Assembly: GCF_051020975.1 (NCBI RefSeq)
Contig: NC_135039.1
Coordinates: 11,816,692-11,880,691, forward strand
Direction: 5' to 3'
Source of the DNA: Osmia lignaria lignaria
Taxonomy: Eukaryota > Arthropoda > Insecta > Hymenoptera > Megachilidae
Length of the DNA stretch: 64,000 nucleotides
The notes beneath the pieces were generated by a model. It saw only the letters and a program-made list of their open reading frames with translations, was not told the DNA's origin and ran no database searches. The position numbers and the translations under genes are program-made. Positions 24,404-39,400 of the stretch are shown one piece after another (within the stretch, counting starts at the first letter, position 1; every line of letters starts with the position of its first letter).

Positions 24404-27400
24404 CTGCAAAAGTTACAATATTATTGGAAATACTGCATTATAGGGGTGCTGCTCCAGAAAATTTTTAGCCTTTGTTTGAAAAAACCGCCACTGCGGGAGC
24501 GACAGTGCTCTCCCGCGCAGCCTCGCGCGCAGCTTCCTATGTGCGCATGCGCACTCGGTCAAACACCACGCCGCGGGAACTTTGAAGCGCACAGTTCCAT
24601 ATAAAGATTTTTGGATCTTTTTTATAAACTGGGGGATGGCTACTGACATTAAGTGCACTTACCACCACATTTTCGATAGCAAAACCTGCATAGTAGTCCT
24701 TCAAGAAATCATACTTTGCATCTATGACTTTGAGCACCTGGGGTACAGGAGCTATAGTATTGGTCCTTGGTTCCACAACGTGTAAATACATATCACACCT
24801 GTAAAATATATTCAAATAAAATATGATGTTCAAAGAATTTATTTAAACAATCTTTTTACCATTCTCTTCGAATATGTCCAGAAGCATCTACATGGTACCG
24901 TATATCATCAACGACAACTCTGCTCTGAGTCGCGTTCGACAGTTCTGATACAAACTCGTCACGTTCGCGATTCACTTCTTCGGGGGGTCTTGACAGGATC
25001 ACTCTTATCAACTGTGTGGGTTCAAATACCCAGACCTAGACCGGTGGAACAAATAAATAATGAATAATTGTAAACAGTGAAAAATAACGCTATTAAAATA
25101 ACTTACATGAACCCTAGTCATAGCGTATCGTTCTGGAATGACTATTTCCTTTGCTATAACTTCAACGATAAACCTGTGCTGATTGTACTCCGCCATGTAT
25201 CCACTTGTCAGAATTTTACCATCCTGGGTGACGTTAAACGGACTCGGAACGATAGAACCACTCGGTTTATCTGAACCGTATTTATAAAGATTAGCACTGG
25301 CAATATAATAATGAAGGGTGCCGTTGTCGCCGACGTCCAAGTCGGAGGCGGTCACTTTCGTTACGAAATCATTGATGTTCGCCATTGAATTAATCCCCGC
25401 GTAGTAGTCGTTACGTTCGAATATCGGTGGGTTATCGTTCTCGTCTAGAATAGTTATGGTCACGTTTGCGTGCCCGTGGTCTGTGCTGTGAGCCATCGAA
25501 CGTCCCGCGTCTGCAGCATTGATGTAAATATTAGGATCATTCGAGGCTAAAATTAACAGAACGTATTTGTCACGAACTTCGCGATTGAACGACTTGTTCG
25601 CGTAAATACTGCCGTCGGATTTGTCCAGATAAAAAGCGTAATCTTCGTTTCCTGAAAAAAGAAAAGCATGTATAAAGTGTTCCATTTAGAGATTTTTAAA
25701 TATATATACAGGGTATTCGACAATAGGTGGGCAAAATTTCAAGAGGTGATTCTAGGGATCAAAATAAAACAAAAATCAAGAATAACGAAATAGCGTTTAC
25801 GGCTTTGTTTTCCAATAATTAACGTTTAAAAATTCGAGTAAGAAGCGCCTGAAACCTGCAACCCGCCCAGCACCGACGACTGAACGTCAGGTCAGCAGGG
25901 GTCGGTATAGTCGAATGCTGCAGTACCGAGGGAATAGAATAGCACGAGGTAGGTTTCTACTATTCAACGATTCTTTGTTATGACTGTACCGACCCCTGCT
26001 GACCTGACGTTCAGTCGTCGGTGCTGGGCGGGTTGCAGGTTCCAGGCGCTTTTTACTCGAATTTTTAAACGTTAATTATTGGAAAACAAAGCCCTAGAAT
26101 CACCCTAGAATCCCTAGAATCCCTAGAATCCCTAGAATCACCTCTTAAAATTTTGCCCACCTGTTGTCGAACACCCTATATATTATTACCTACCAGCTTC
26201 TATGTAGTAATAAACTTTGGCGTGCCTGCCCTCGTCCTTGTCTTCCGCGGTTACTTTTCCTATAAAGTAGTCTTTAGGACGATTTTCAGACACGTGGAAA
26301 TGATACTCGTCGTAGAACAGTGGCGCGTTGTCGTTGGTATCAACCAACTGTATAGTGAGTAGCCTTAAGGTTTCATATGCTGTTGGGGTGCCATGATCTG
26401 CAGCCACAAGTACCAGCTGAAACGATATCTCCATTAATATTATTGTCTATAACAATTATTAATACCGTACAAAAGAATCTACCTCGAATTTACTCTTCGC
26501 TTCGCGATCAAGAATGATCTTTGATCTCAGTTCGCCCGTCTCTTGGTCTATGGAGAATTCTTCCGTCTCTTGAACATTCCTATTCCCCACTTTCAGATGA
26601 TAACTTATGCGACCATTTTCACCAGGATCTCTGTCGATCGCTTTCACCGTTAATATTAAATAATTTGATACCCCAGTGTTCTATAAAAGCATCATTAAAT
26701 AATGTTTCATTTAATAAATGATTTATGGAAAGGGGGCTGATTATCATGGGCATCCGCAGGATTTTTATAGAGGGGGGCATGATATAAAATATCACTTCTA
26801 GAGACAATAAATTCGACATCCGACTCTCTCCCTATCCAAGGGGGGCCAAGTGCCCCGGTTGCCCCCCCTTGCGGACGCCCATGGTGATTGTCCACGTACT
26901 TCAGGCACTTCAACGGTGGCGTTCGTTAATTCAGGTAGAACAAATTGTGGTTTGTGCTGATTGACCGGTGTCACCCTGATGTCGACGTAGCACCTGTCCG
27001 AGTGTGGACCACGGCCAGCACCGTCCCTCGCCTCTATATTTATCGTGTAAGAGCCAGCCCTTCCGAGAAGGGCCGCGCCAGGGTACAGGATACCTGTTTC
27101 GTGGTTTAAAGAGAACGACTCGTTCTCGTTACCGCCCATTATCGTGTACCATACTTCTCCATTGATCCCTTCGTCGTGATCCGCAGCTCTAACCTTATAA
27201 GAAACGTACATTGCTTTTAATATTTGATTCTCCAAAAATTTCATAAGGGGTACGCTTACCTGTAAAATCGGCGCCGGTGGATTTACAGACAAATTTTCGG
27301 CGACCGATGCTCTGTAACGGTGTTGCGTAAATATCGGTCGATTGTCGTTAACGTCTATTAGCTTCACAACCACAGGAACCGTGCTGCTTCGACAGGAATT

Positions 27401-30400
27401 GATTGGGGCACCATCGCTTGCCAATACAGTGATAGTAATCTTAGATGTCATCTCCCTGTCCAATACAGTCGCGCTGCCCACTGTGATCTCACCAGTATCG
27501 TGGCCTGTAAACTAACATTTGCAGAATAAATTTGAAACAAGGATTTCAGTTTAAAAGAGTATCATTTACCGATGTTGAAGTCAGCCGCGTGGTCACCGAT
27601 CAGACTGTAATTAACCACGCCGAACGGTCCTTCGTCCCCGTCCGTCGCTTTAACCGTGATCACGTGGGTGCCGGCTGGTGAATTTTCTTCCACGGATGCG
27701 TTATACAATTCCTTCTCGAATTTCGGATTCTCGTCGTTTACATTTATCACGGTGATTGTCACTTTCGCTGTGGCTGACAACTGGGGAACCCCGGAATCAT
27801 AAGCGACCACATTAAACTCCAGTTGCTTTGTCTCTTCATAATCTATAACCTGACTGGTCCTCACGATACCTGTTACGTACAAACGTTTATCATACCCGTT
27901 TGAATCGTTACCAAAAGATTTACCCATGGAAATTATAATCAACCTGTGACATTGTCTATGGTGAAGTATGGACTTGGTGGAACAATTGCGTATCCTGCTA
28001 TGTTGTTGTCAGCATCCACCGCTGTGAATGCTCCTACGACAGCTCCCGTTGGCTGTTCCTCTTGCATTTCTATCAAATACCGTGGATTCTCTCTGGTCCA
28101 TGGTTTCAAGAATTCTGGCGCCAAGTGGTTCACGTCGATGATGGTGACCACCAGGGTACCTGGAACGAGTTACATTAAATAAAATCTCCTGGGTTTTGAA
28201 GGTCCAACGATTGATGTACCTCTTCCCTGCTGTAAGGTGGGCGCTGTTGTGTCGCTGACAACGATAGTGATGCTTATCGTTGCTGCAGCGTCACGATCCA
28301 GGGGTCTGACAACGGAAACCTGACCCGTCGCACGATCAACGGCAAAGAAATCCTGCAAGATATCATTTAATTGACTGTGCATGAAAAGTGTCAGTGAAAG
28401 AGGTGGTCGGTAGTACCTTGAAAGATTTGCTGTCGTTAACTCGTTGACCATTTCTATCAATTGCTGTGATCGGTTCAGACATGGCGAAGTTCAATGCTTC
28501 CAAACTAGCACTGTCTGGATCTGTGGCTTTCAATGTTGTAAATACAGTACCAATTGGAGTGTCCTCTGTCACTTCAGCTCTCTGAGTCTCAGGAGTAAAA
28601 TATGGCGCCTTGTCGTTGCTGTTCTCCACGTTTATCATTAGTGTCGTTGTCCCGGTTAGACTGGGGGTACCTAGAGAAGATGTATTAGAGTAATTGCTGA
28701 TAATGATTTAAAGAAACATTTGTATTTGCATACCTTTATCAAGCGCTATAACTTCTATATGATAAGTATTCTTATTGTCATAGTCTAATTTTCTGAACAC
28801 AGTTACGACCCCTGTGGTTTCATTAATTGTAAAGTCATCAAAGGCTCCCTTTTGTATTCTGTAAATAAGTTCTGCGTTGATCCCAGTGTCAGCATCCGTG
28901 GCTGTTACTTCCTCCACTACCGTACCTTTATAAATCATAGGAAATTATGAGAGATAATTATTTAGCATTGCTTTGGGAGAGGATGATTATTAATTCATAC
29001 CAATCGGTGATATTTCTGGTATACTAGCAGTGTACAGGTCGTGTGGAAAGACTGGTGCGTTGTTATTGACATCACGGATGGTTATGTTAACGATAGTGGT
29101 GTCAACGAATATCCCATCGTTTGCTTGTACATCGAGTGCAATCCAATCATGGGTCGAATTTGTTAAATTGAGCAGACCCTTGCTTTTCACGGTAACCTCA
29201 CCAGAATCCTGGTCAATCGCAAAGAAACCTAATTCGTTGCCACCTACTATCGCGTAGGTAATTTTCGAAGTTTTGTCCTTGTCCCTGGCTCGCACTATTA
29301 ATTCTGGTTCGAATTTATCAGCCCCTTCGTCGATAACAGCCCGATATTTATCTTGTAAAAACCGTGGAGGGCTATCGTTGGCGTCTAATAAATGAATGCG
29401 CAACGAAACGCTTGCTGTTTGCCCTTGTCCATCGTCATCAGTTGCCTGACAAAGAATAAAAATAAATATTTAGCTAATTTTTTATTATTTAGGTAATTAA
29501 ATCAATCAATATCAAAACCCGCCAAAACGTAAGTTTAAAAATGGCGGCGGATTTTCATTTCACGTTGGTAAGTTAGATTTCTGTTTTACCGACAGCTGTA
29601 TTCATATTTTCTACTTTAGCGACGTTGTTAATCAACTTTTCAAAATTGCAATGTTTTACTACATGCTGCTAGATGGCGACACTTGTATTTTGGCGGGATT
29701 TTCGTAAAATTTCTGAAAATTATAAAATACCTTATAGGTGAGAAAATACTCTGTCTGCTCCTCGTAATCCAGGCAAGGTGACGTCCCAGGAGTTGGACAA
29801 GGAGCCACAGTGATCATGCCAGTCTTCTTGTCTACAGAAAAATGTTGAGCACCTTGCCCAAGTAATTGATACGCTATCCCAGCTGTACCAAATCTAAAAT
29901 GCACCTTTCTCGTTAAATTTCACCCGTAATTTTGAATAAATGAAAAATTAACGAGAGACTTCTCACCGTCCACTGTCCCTATCTTTAGCGGTAATCGGTA
30001 TAATTGGCACTCCTGGGGTCGCAGTCTCTGAAACAATAGCCGTATACGTGGGACTGCTGAATGTGGGTGAATTATCATTTACATCTGTAATGGAGATGGT
30101 TACAGTCGCGGTGGATGAAAGTTTTGGGTTAGTATGGACCTCTTCAGCGACAACCTGAAATACATCATTTCTCAGTGAAATTAGAGGTTAAAAGGAATGA
30201 TGGCCCCGATCTTGGAGGCCTCGTGCGGCGAAACTAGAAAACTATTTTCATCTCCTTGTCTTTTTAGATAAGAACATGCAGGAGAGACAAGGATGCATGT
30301 ACCCTCGGCTGGAATTTCTTAATTCCTCCGCTTGAGGCCTCCAACATCATTTAGAACTTGGCCCACTACTCCTGTTGAGCCTTAAATTATAAATATATAA

Positions 30401-33400
30401 TTTAATTAAAGTAATTAACGTACAAGAATGATGAATTTACGTTGATTAGGATTCTCGTAATCGAGAGAGCCATTTGCAACCCGAATGTTTACAGATGTAC
30501 TTCCTGTAGCTATGGTTGGTTCAATGGTGAACGCACCATCTGTAATGTCCTCTAGACGTAAAGAAAATACAGAGTTCAAGCCCTGTAACAGAACGGTATC
30601 TGTCTTAGTACAAGGGGATACAATATTTTGGATCTAAAAAAGTCATAGCTATTTTATTTACAATATCAGGGTCCCTGACAGTCATGTCCAGATTAGGTAG
30701 AGGTGTGCCATTCATAACATTCTCTGGAATTTCTATATTGTACTCGCGATGATTAAAAGTAGGCGGTTCGTCGTTGACATCTTTTATTGTCACCGTTGCC
30801 TCGGCCGTTGACACTGTTAAATTGTCATTACCCGGAATACCGTCGATCAATTCACGTGCTTTCACTTTCAATTTTAGTACCCCGGTTGAATCCTTCAATG
30901 CTTCTCTGTTCAGAGGTTTCGCCGTCCTTAATTCTCCTGTCTCATCATCCAGGAGGAAATAATCGAATGGATCTATAACACAAAGGATTTTCTTATCATT
31001 TCTGTACAGATTGGACTTGAATCCCTATTTGAGAGCAATGCAAGATCACTGTTGCTTCAAGAATGAACAGAATGTTAGCTCACTGTTGACCAATTCGTAG
31101 ATCATCTTCCTAGGCATTCCTCTGTCGCCGTCCCTAGCTTTGACGGTCATAACCAGGGTACCAATTGGAGCATCCTCGCGTACCACACCAGTCAGCGAGT
31201 CCAGAAATTCCGGCGGACTGTTTTGAATATCTGCCACCTTGATTTCCACCCCTGTAGTCTCATTGTTTAACCCATCCTGCGATCAGAATACACGTAACCA
31301 CACGTCAGCCGCTGCAATATCTGCTTCCAGATGGTTGAATAATTCAAAGCTGGGAGGAATCTTATGGCGTTTATTATAAAATAGTTATCGCAACCCCCAT
31401 CAATTGAAGGCTGCAAGGGAACCTCAGTTTCCTGCGGTTTAGCCGCTGTGTTCCTTTATTAAAATTCCGTGGAAAAGGGAGGCAGGATGCTGTGGTAAGC
31501 TCTACTCACACTCGCCCTTAGCAGCAGTTGGTAAAATGGCCTCTCCCTATAGTCGAGTGGCTGCTGCAGCACCAACGCACCCACGTACGCGTTCTGACTT
31601 CTCTCCACGTTCACTATACTGAACTTCTCGCAGGCGTCGAGAAACTGCAACAAATGGTGGTGATAAAGGAGGAGGTGAAAGAAACAGAAGCTGATCATTA
31701 CCCTATGATAATCCCATGGAAAAGGATGGCCCGGGATAAGAAAGATCAGGATAAATGAAGGCATACAGAGGGAGCACTTGCTGAAAGCGTGCGGGGAAGG
31801 GTGAGAATACAGTGGTAACCGAGGGGGGAGAACATCCGGAGGACGAAATCGGATTGTGGAAAGTAATGAATGTGATAAGCACGCTAAAGGGTAACAAGGC
31901 ACCGCCCTGGGGTAGGATAAGCAACGGACTATGGAAATATGGAGAGGAATAGGGGAGAGGATAGTGGAAGAGGAGAATAGAAAATAGGGTTAATAACTTC
32001 GTTTATGGGAAAAAGGAAGGCTAATGGGTGAATATAAGGTTATGGACCTGGATACCATCGTTGTATGAGATTGCGGTAGCCCGCCCGCATCTAAGCCCTT
32101 CCCAAACCTATAGCTTCTGATCTACCTGCGCCAGTTTCGTGTATAATCATTCACCTGTGGCTGGGGGACGCAGGTCAGGTCTATGGTGTCGCCTAACAGG
32201 TCCGGGTCCATCACTCTGATACCCGGAAGGATAGTTGAGCCTACTGGAAGGTCCTCTGCGGCCACAGCCTCGTATGGCACACCCAGGAACCGCGGAGGAT
32301 TATCGTTCTCGTCGAGGACTATGACGTACGCATCAACGCCGACGATGTTTGGCTGCTGACCAGTCGGTACTTCATCTTCCAACGTGATGCGGAAGCGTAT
32401 CGTGTCGTTTTCCTGAAAACAGTCGTAAAGGTCAACGCGCCGGAAGGGCAGCGGGGGTCTGCCTTCGAAGATAAGGATTCTTCAGCTACACCAAGTCAGC
32501 TAGTCGAGTCATAAGCTCCATCGATGACACGCGATAGCGATAGCTGACAATAAAACAGGAGGCGCGCTGATGTGGACTGATGGGGGGATGCTTGGGGATA
32601 GAAGGGGGTTCTAGAGAACGAAACGGTGGTGATCGATACGGTTGAATTCACGAGATATCTCAGGGTCAGGATGAAGGGTAATCAACGGCTCAGGCCGCAC
32701 CTGGAGACGACAATGCTGAAGGGAATAAGGATGGCTCGGATTCTACTCCAGATGGGAGGAGATGGATTCGCCAGAAGGCGCCTGGACCAGCATCTAATAG
32801 AATCTGTGGTGATGTAATGTTCCTCTAGGTGAACGGCGGCATCTGTGGTCGTACAATCAGCTATTTGTTCAAGGTTTAACACATTCAGCCGAGGTGAAGC
32901 CTCGGGGCATAAACCTACCGTACGGATGATGCCTTAACCCTTCCACCAGCTAGACCAGTTATTACATACCACTTGAGTGAAAATGATCCACCTGGTGTTC
33001 CTAAGTGTATTTTTGGACACAAATGGTTTATTTTCACCTGGCCAGTGAAGGGTAACATAGAGAATTAATTGAAAATGATATACTCGCCTCACGATTCAGG
33101 GGTTTGGCCAACGTTATAACGCCGGTGCGTGGATTTACGACGAAGTGGTCCGTTAGCTGTATACCATATTTCACCGGCGATCCTTCGGGATCGTGGCCCT
33201 TGAGGACAAAAACTTCCGTGCCAACTTTCGTTGATTCTGACAGCGGCAGACCTGCGGGATATCCCCCACCCTCCAGGATTGGTGGTTCGTTTACATTGTT
33301 AGCGCCTGGAACGATAGAAGAACGATTTTTACATCCAAAAGTTTCAAAGAAAACGAGGGACGTTGGACACTGTGATTTCTTCTTCCGGAATTTCTCAGGT

Positions 33401-36400
33401 GACGCGTTAGGGTAATTTGAATCGTTGTAATAGGATCGCAGCGCGAGAAGAAACGAGGCTGGGGAAAAAAAGACAGTAATGAAACTAGGGATAAAAGGAA
33501 AGCTCGCGGAAAAGTATAACAAAACTTCTCCTTCGCGTCGGTACACCCACCGGAAGTATCATCTTAGACTTGTTAATGCAATTTCCTTAAAAGCTCTGAC
33601 GATATATCACTGCAAATGTAAACGGCACACAGGGTGTTCCAAAAATCGTGATACGATAAAAAAGATGGTGTTTTGGGTAAACTAGGTAATCCCCCCCTCC
33701 AGGGGGTGCAAATTGCGCAGTCCAATCATTATTAACTTTTTTATTCGATCTGAATGATTATTACCCTCTCAATCCACTAGAATAGTAGAGCACGAGCTGG
33801 AAAAGTGGAAAACCGTTCGGCAAGGTTTACGAGATCACATAAACGGCTGTAAAGAGAGCAAAGTCAATATATAACACATCGAGTTCAGGGTTGCACTTCG
33901 TCATCTCAGCAGTTATTACCCGATAAGCTTCGATAAGTTTCAGGATCGATTCTCGAACGTCAGCCCGGTCGACAAGTCTAATTTTTCTCTCTCCTTTTTT
34001 CTGCCCGCTATTTTCCTTGTCGATTCGAACACGCTGAACAAATTTATTCGTAACTGAACGTCACGTCCCCTTACTTCTACTCGATTTCATCCTTCCATTT
34101 TGTTCACGGAATTATCTATTTATCGAGACCGAGAGATACCGAAACATAACCTCAAACTGGTTAAACTTTCGCGTTGCCGAAGAAGACGGACGAGGTTTTG
34201 TCTCATCGATACACAGATTTCTTATCGATGAAAGTTTTCAACTGATTTCAATGTACAATTCCAATAAAAACTGTACTCATCCGTTTGGATAACGGAGAAT
34301 AATTCGTTTGAACGAAACTTCGCCGATGGAGAATGGAAATCATTAAGGAAAAAGAGGCTTTCAATGTGTTTGCCCGTGTAGTATCCCTTGATTGATTAAT
34401 TGGAGAAAGAAATTTTATGAAAAAAATAGAGGCTTTGGGGAATAATGCAGTGGCAGTTTGTCAGCGACATCTAGATCATCCTTTTAGGTTATGGCGGACA
34501 TTTTCCAACCTTCGTGTTCGCACATCAACGACGATTCTAAATTCCCTCCCCAGGGATTATTAAATTCCATTCTGCATTATTTCTGCTTCGATAGAAACGA
34601 ATGCGATCCAGTCAGCGCCCCTAAGCTCTTCTTTCCCTGACGCGGAAGAGCCGTAGGTGGCAGGTAATAAATACTTCCGGACAAATTGCTTCGACTATTT
34701 GACATCTCCAGTCGCTCCGGTGCAACGACCTAATAACAGTCGGCTACAGGAATTTGCGGCATGTAGATCCACCGTCTGCCTGTTTGCCTGCTACCGCTTC
34801 TCCTTCATTCCCTATTTTGCCCACCCTCTTGGGTCTCTTCGCCGTCTGTTAAAGAGGGCAGAACGCGTTGGCAGGTCGAGAATAACAGCTTTCCGTTAAT
34901 CTCTAACGCTAAGCACCTTATAACGGTTCCTGTTATACATGTATCCTCATCCTTTATGGTAATGGTACGTGGAGTGACCACCAGAGGGACACGTGGGGAA
35001 CACCTTTCTCACTAGTGCTCGATTGACGATACGTTTCTATATGTATTACCTCTGAGGAAGTAAGGTAGGGGGGTAAGTAGTGTATAAGTGGATGCTATCA
35101 CTAAAATAGGGATGGAGGAAGTGAAAGTGATGATCAGGAGAAAGGGATCTTAAATAAAGCAAGGTGAAGGGGGGGGGGGGGGGGTAGTGCCCTAGATTAA
35201 AATATATTATTCTACCAATGGAGGGGAGGGGATTAATCGAACGATGTAAAAAAGCAGAAGCACCCTACCTTTATAGTAGTGTAGATTCCCCCTTCCTCTC
35301 TCTTCGCCCATCACCTCAATGTATTAGCACCTAGCCTACATTCCACCCTCTCAGAAGAGGGAAGGGGGTAATCCTCCCTTACTCTACCCTACTCTATCAG
35401 AGGTGTAGAATGAGATGGATAGGGATTCCCCTTGCTACATTGAAACGTCGGACCCTTAAACCTCCCTCCCCCAACCCCCTCTCTCAATGCTGCACTTTTC
35501 CTAATTTTCTCGACATATAAATTGGTATAGTAAATGCGAGAAAAAATTAACTAAATTCGTCACAGCTCAAACGAACACCCCCCACAGCGAGGAGCTCACA
35601 AAATCAGAGGGGGTTGAAGAAGGATCAGAGACAGAGAGATATAAACAGGGGGGGCTAGAATCGGCTGGAAATTGGGAACAGACGTAGATTCGGTAACAAC
35701 AGAAGAAGAGAGAAAGCAGAGTTGATGGAAGGGAGAAGAAATGCGAAAGATAGAGAGGGAATGAGAAGAGGGGAGGCTGCTGAGCGCAAATTGCTTGAGG
35801 TTTCCGGCAACTGGCGCTAATTGAATTCCCCGATGAATCGAACTCTGCATAGCGCAGTCGAACGGAATATTGGCTCTTTTCAACGACGCTTCAAATGGAC
35901 GATCGTCGACGTAGCTACCCGACCATATCGGATTCCACTTTACCCGGAGGCTAACCCTCTCCTGTGTTCTAACCTTTCGATCGAACGGACACGGTCATAG
36001 TCTCCCCACACGTTACACGGGCGCAACCACCGTGAGATAAACATATATTATATCATCTGTACACGCGTGGTATTCGAATAATAAGTTGCCAAATAGAAAC
36101 AGGGAGTACCCCCTGCCTGCTGTGTTGGCGAATGCCTGCATGCGGAGATTCAGGAGGAGCCCCAAAGTACCATTGGACCAACAGAGCTCCCAGGCTCAAG
36201 AATATTTAAAAAAAATACATTTGTTAATATAAAAGAAATAAAACTATTATAGACCCCCCCCCCCCGCCCTCATAGCGTTATTTCTCTTAGACTACTGCCT
36301 ATTGACTCAAAAAACCCCCCACGTTAATCATCGGCTGTTCCAAGGTACCACCGCTTTAAGCACATATCAGGTAGCGCAAAAACTGCTTACATCAACGACG

Positions 36401-39400
36401 CATAATTTTAGTAGCTTACCAGATTACGCGAGGTAACGTCATGCAATCGCGAGACCAAACATAAAGGAGGATCTTGCAAACGCGTCAGGCGGGTTGCGCC
36501 TGCGGAATAGCAGATAAAGGGCTGCCAGCGGATAATTACCTCCCTTTTACCCGGTACCAAGAGTAATCTTTGTTGGAGTTTGGGAACGGGGAGGCGAACG
36601 GCTGTGTTGGTCTTTCGTCCATCGGTGGGTTATTTCGTCTTCTACCTGATAAAGTCTCAGTTTCTTCTTGCCCCGATGCCTGCTGGTTCGACAAACTAGA
36701 ACGAACGTTGGCTGGTGGCAAGCATCGCTTTGATGATGTCTAATGGCGGACGCAAGTAATTTGTTTTCGGTGAAGCTGGATGCTGGAGACGCGTCAGCAC
36801 CCGGTGGCATGTTCTTTGATTACGGTGCGTTGGACATGTTAATTTCAATTCGGCCAGTTTCGTCTAGCGCCGAATTCAGACAGACAGATCCTGTTTGTAG
36901 CATAAGGTTGCGACATCGTTTTTGAAGAGAAACTTCTTAGGGTTGGGTAGTGCTAGTTGATCAATTAGGAATTGCAGCGAATTCGTCGTGTACTCTTATA
37001 AAGAATCCGTCCGGAAGGTCGGCGACGCACGGTACTTAGGCTCTAAGGAAAGGACCAACGTTGTTATCCAACTTTTGATGACTAACCTAATTCTTGAACT
37101 CTGGAAACTTGATGGAATTATTTATGCAGGTGTGAAAAGTAATTAAGGCGAATCTCGGCTTTGGAACTCAGCATATCAATGAGATATTGCTTGCTAATTA
37201 TCTACCTAATTATAGCTTCGATCGTACTCAGAATCGATGCGTTCTTGAGATGTACATAAGCATGTTGTCTTAGTTAGGTTAGGTTAGGTTTGGCTTCAAA
37301 GTATAACCGAAGTCGGTTCCCTCCTTTGTAATATCCACAATTTAGGTTAGGCTTGTATTAGTTTTGAGTTAGGCTTAGGTTAGATTTAAGCCCTCAAATA
37401 TACACAAAGTTCTCGTCTCCTCCGTTTGACCGGCCATTTTGAAATACTCCCAAGTCCCATTTCTCCCGCCAGCGCCAAAATATTTGGAGGTTAGGTTATT
37501 TGGACCATGTTTTATTAAAATTGCAAGAAGATAGTTTGATGATAATCTTCTTTAGATGAAAGTTTTTAGATTTGTTTTTAAACTTTTAATCAATGCTGTC
37601 ATCTTCGATGAAGTTATATGTTTGAAAACTCAATATTTATTCGCACTACTTAAACGATTTATAAAGGGTCTAGCCGTATAAGCATAGTGAATCGGCCCCA
37701 GTAACAATTTCGGTTGATATTGATATCACATATTGCTTTTTGCCTAAACAACAATTGTGTGCAATTTCAACCCCCTACCCCCTCTGATAAGGGAGATATG
37801 AGGGTAAAACCCAAAACCTTTACCATTTTTTTTCTCGGAAACTATTTAAGATATTTGATCACGTTAAAGTGCAAATAGTAGGTATTCATTAGTTGTATAT
37901 CATATTTTTTTTTCAAAATTTTTATTCGATGATTAAGGGTTGAAAATTAATAAATAAATCTTTGAAAATGATTTTTATAAACAATCCCTTGGATGACACC
38001 CACCGAAAAAATTAAGAATAATCCTTTACTATTTAACTATTATCTGTAAAAATTTCAAGAGTGTCGGATTGGTACATCATAGTTAAAAAAAAATAAAACC
38101 AATGCAACGCCCTTTCATAAGGCAAAGCCGGCCTGAACGTTAGAGGCGCTCAACCTAACCGACCTACAGGGGAATACGTAGCGCCGACCCGCCACGTTTC
38201 TCGTACCAGAAACAGCTCTCAGAAAAGTATGAGCTCTTCTTTCCCTAAACTGTGTGTTAATTAACAGTCATTTATTTAAATAATATATTAACAATTTAAA
38301 TTTTTTAATTAAGTTTTCTGGTCCTAATTTTTAACTGGTCTGGTCCGTGTTTTCACGGTGTTTCTCGTTTTAAGTATGTCTCGCATGCATATTGGTTTAT
38401 ACCCGCGTAACTATTTACGTTTGATTTGTATTCTATGTAACAATTGTAAGTTTTACCGTTTATATGTCGCGACCGAACTTTCATTTTTATAATGTTATTG
38501 TTTTGTTGTAAATATTGTACATTTAACGCGTCATGTTCGTCCAATAATTCCGCAAGATAACGTTTTTACCGCGAGATTTTAAAGTTTGGAAATTCTATCC
38601 AATTAACGACTCCTCTATATTCGGCAACAAGAGGGAACAAGACAGTCGACACTAAAATCATGGACTCAGGATCGTACGCTTTACCCTTTATGATGCGTCT
38701 ATTTACACGCCAATTTAGGCTCCGTGATTGCGTAAAAAAGTATCAGGGCATATAAACCGCATTGGAAAATACACCATTTGTACCATAAAACGCGCTTAAC
38801 TCTTTTCTGGACACCCATATACTTAAAACGAAGGTCACCTTAATTGCAGCCATTTCCAGGTAGTACTGGTACGCTATAATATAATTAACCCTTTTCAGGG
38901 CGACCATATACTTAAAACGAGGAAAATCTTAGTTACAACTATTCACAGGTACCAGCTACAATTTAATTAAAAGTAATACGTACGTGAAAAGGTAAAGACG
39001 GAAATAGTTATAGAAGTCTATGTTCTTTACAGCGTTGAATAGAATGATATTGCATTTATAACTGTGATATCTTCTTTGACTATTAAAAGGACAACTAATG
39101 GCATCTAACACAGTGCCATTGTTCAAGACATGGTATAAATCTGTGATTTAGGGCTCCCACATACTTAAAACGAGAAAGACTGTGAAAACACGGACGTTAA
39201 AAGTTAGGACCAGAAAACTTAATTAAAAAATTTAAATTGTTAATATATTATTTAAATAAATGACTGTTAACTAACACACAGTTTAGGGAAAGAAGAGCTC
39301 ATACTTTTCTGAGAGCTGTTTCTGGTACGAGAAACGTGGCGGGTCGGCGCTACGTATTCCCCTGTAGGTCGGTTAGGTTGAGCGCCTCTAACGTTCAGGC

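Noticed and set aside
26798..26913. Extension of cadherin exon 18 into the following sequence (…RGQSPWASARGG…)
   Set aside because: The donor GTACGT at 26899 ends the exon after VEVPE. The extension is translation of an intronic foldback element, and the next exon (NTGVSNYL) continues the cadherin fold.
30605..30661. Extension of cadherin exon 7 (…VNKIAMTFLDPKYC…)
   Set aside because: This is a short in-frame intron. Splicing at 30662 to 30582 gives RDPDIGLNSVFSLRL, the expected cadherin repeat.
31459..31924. Open frames of 147 and 73 aa on the minus strand
   Set aside because: They read through cadherin exon 5 (31644-31510) into its intron; only the exon part matches cadherin sequence.
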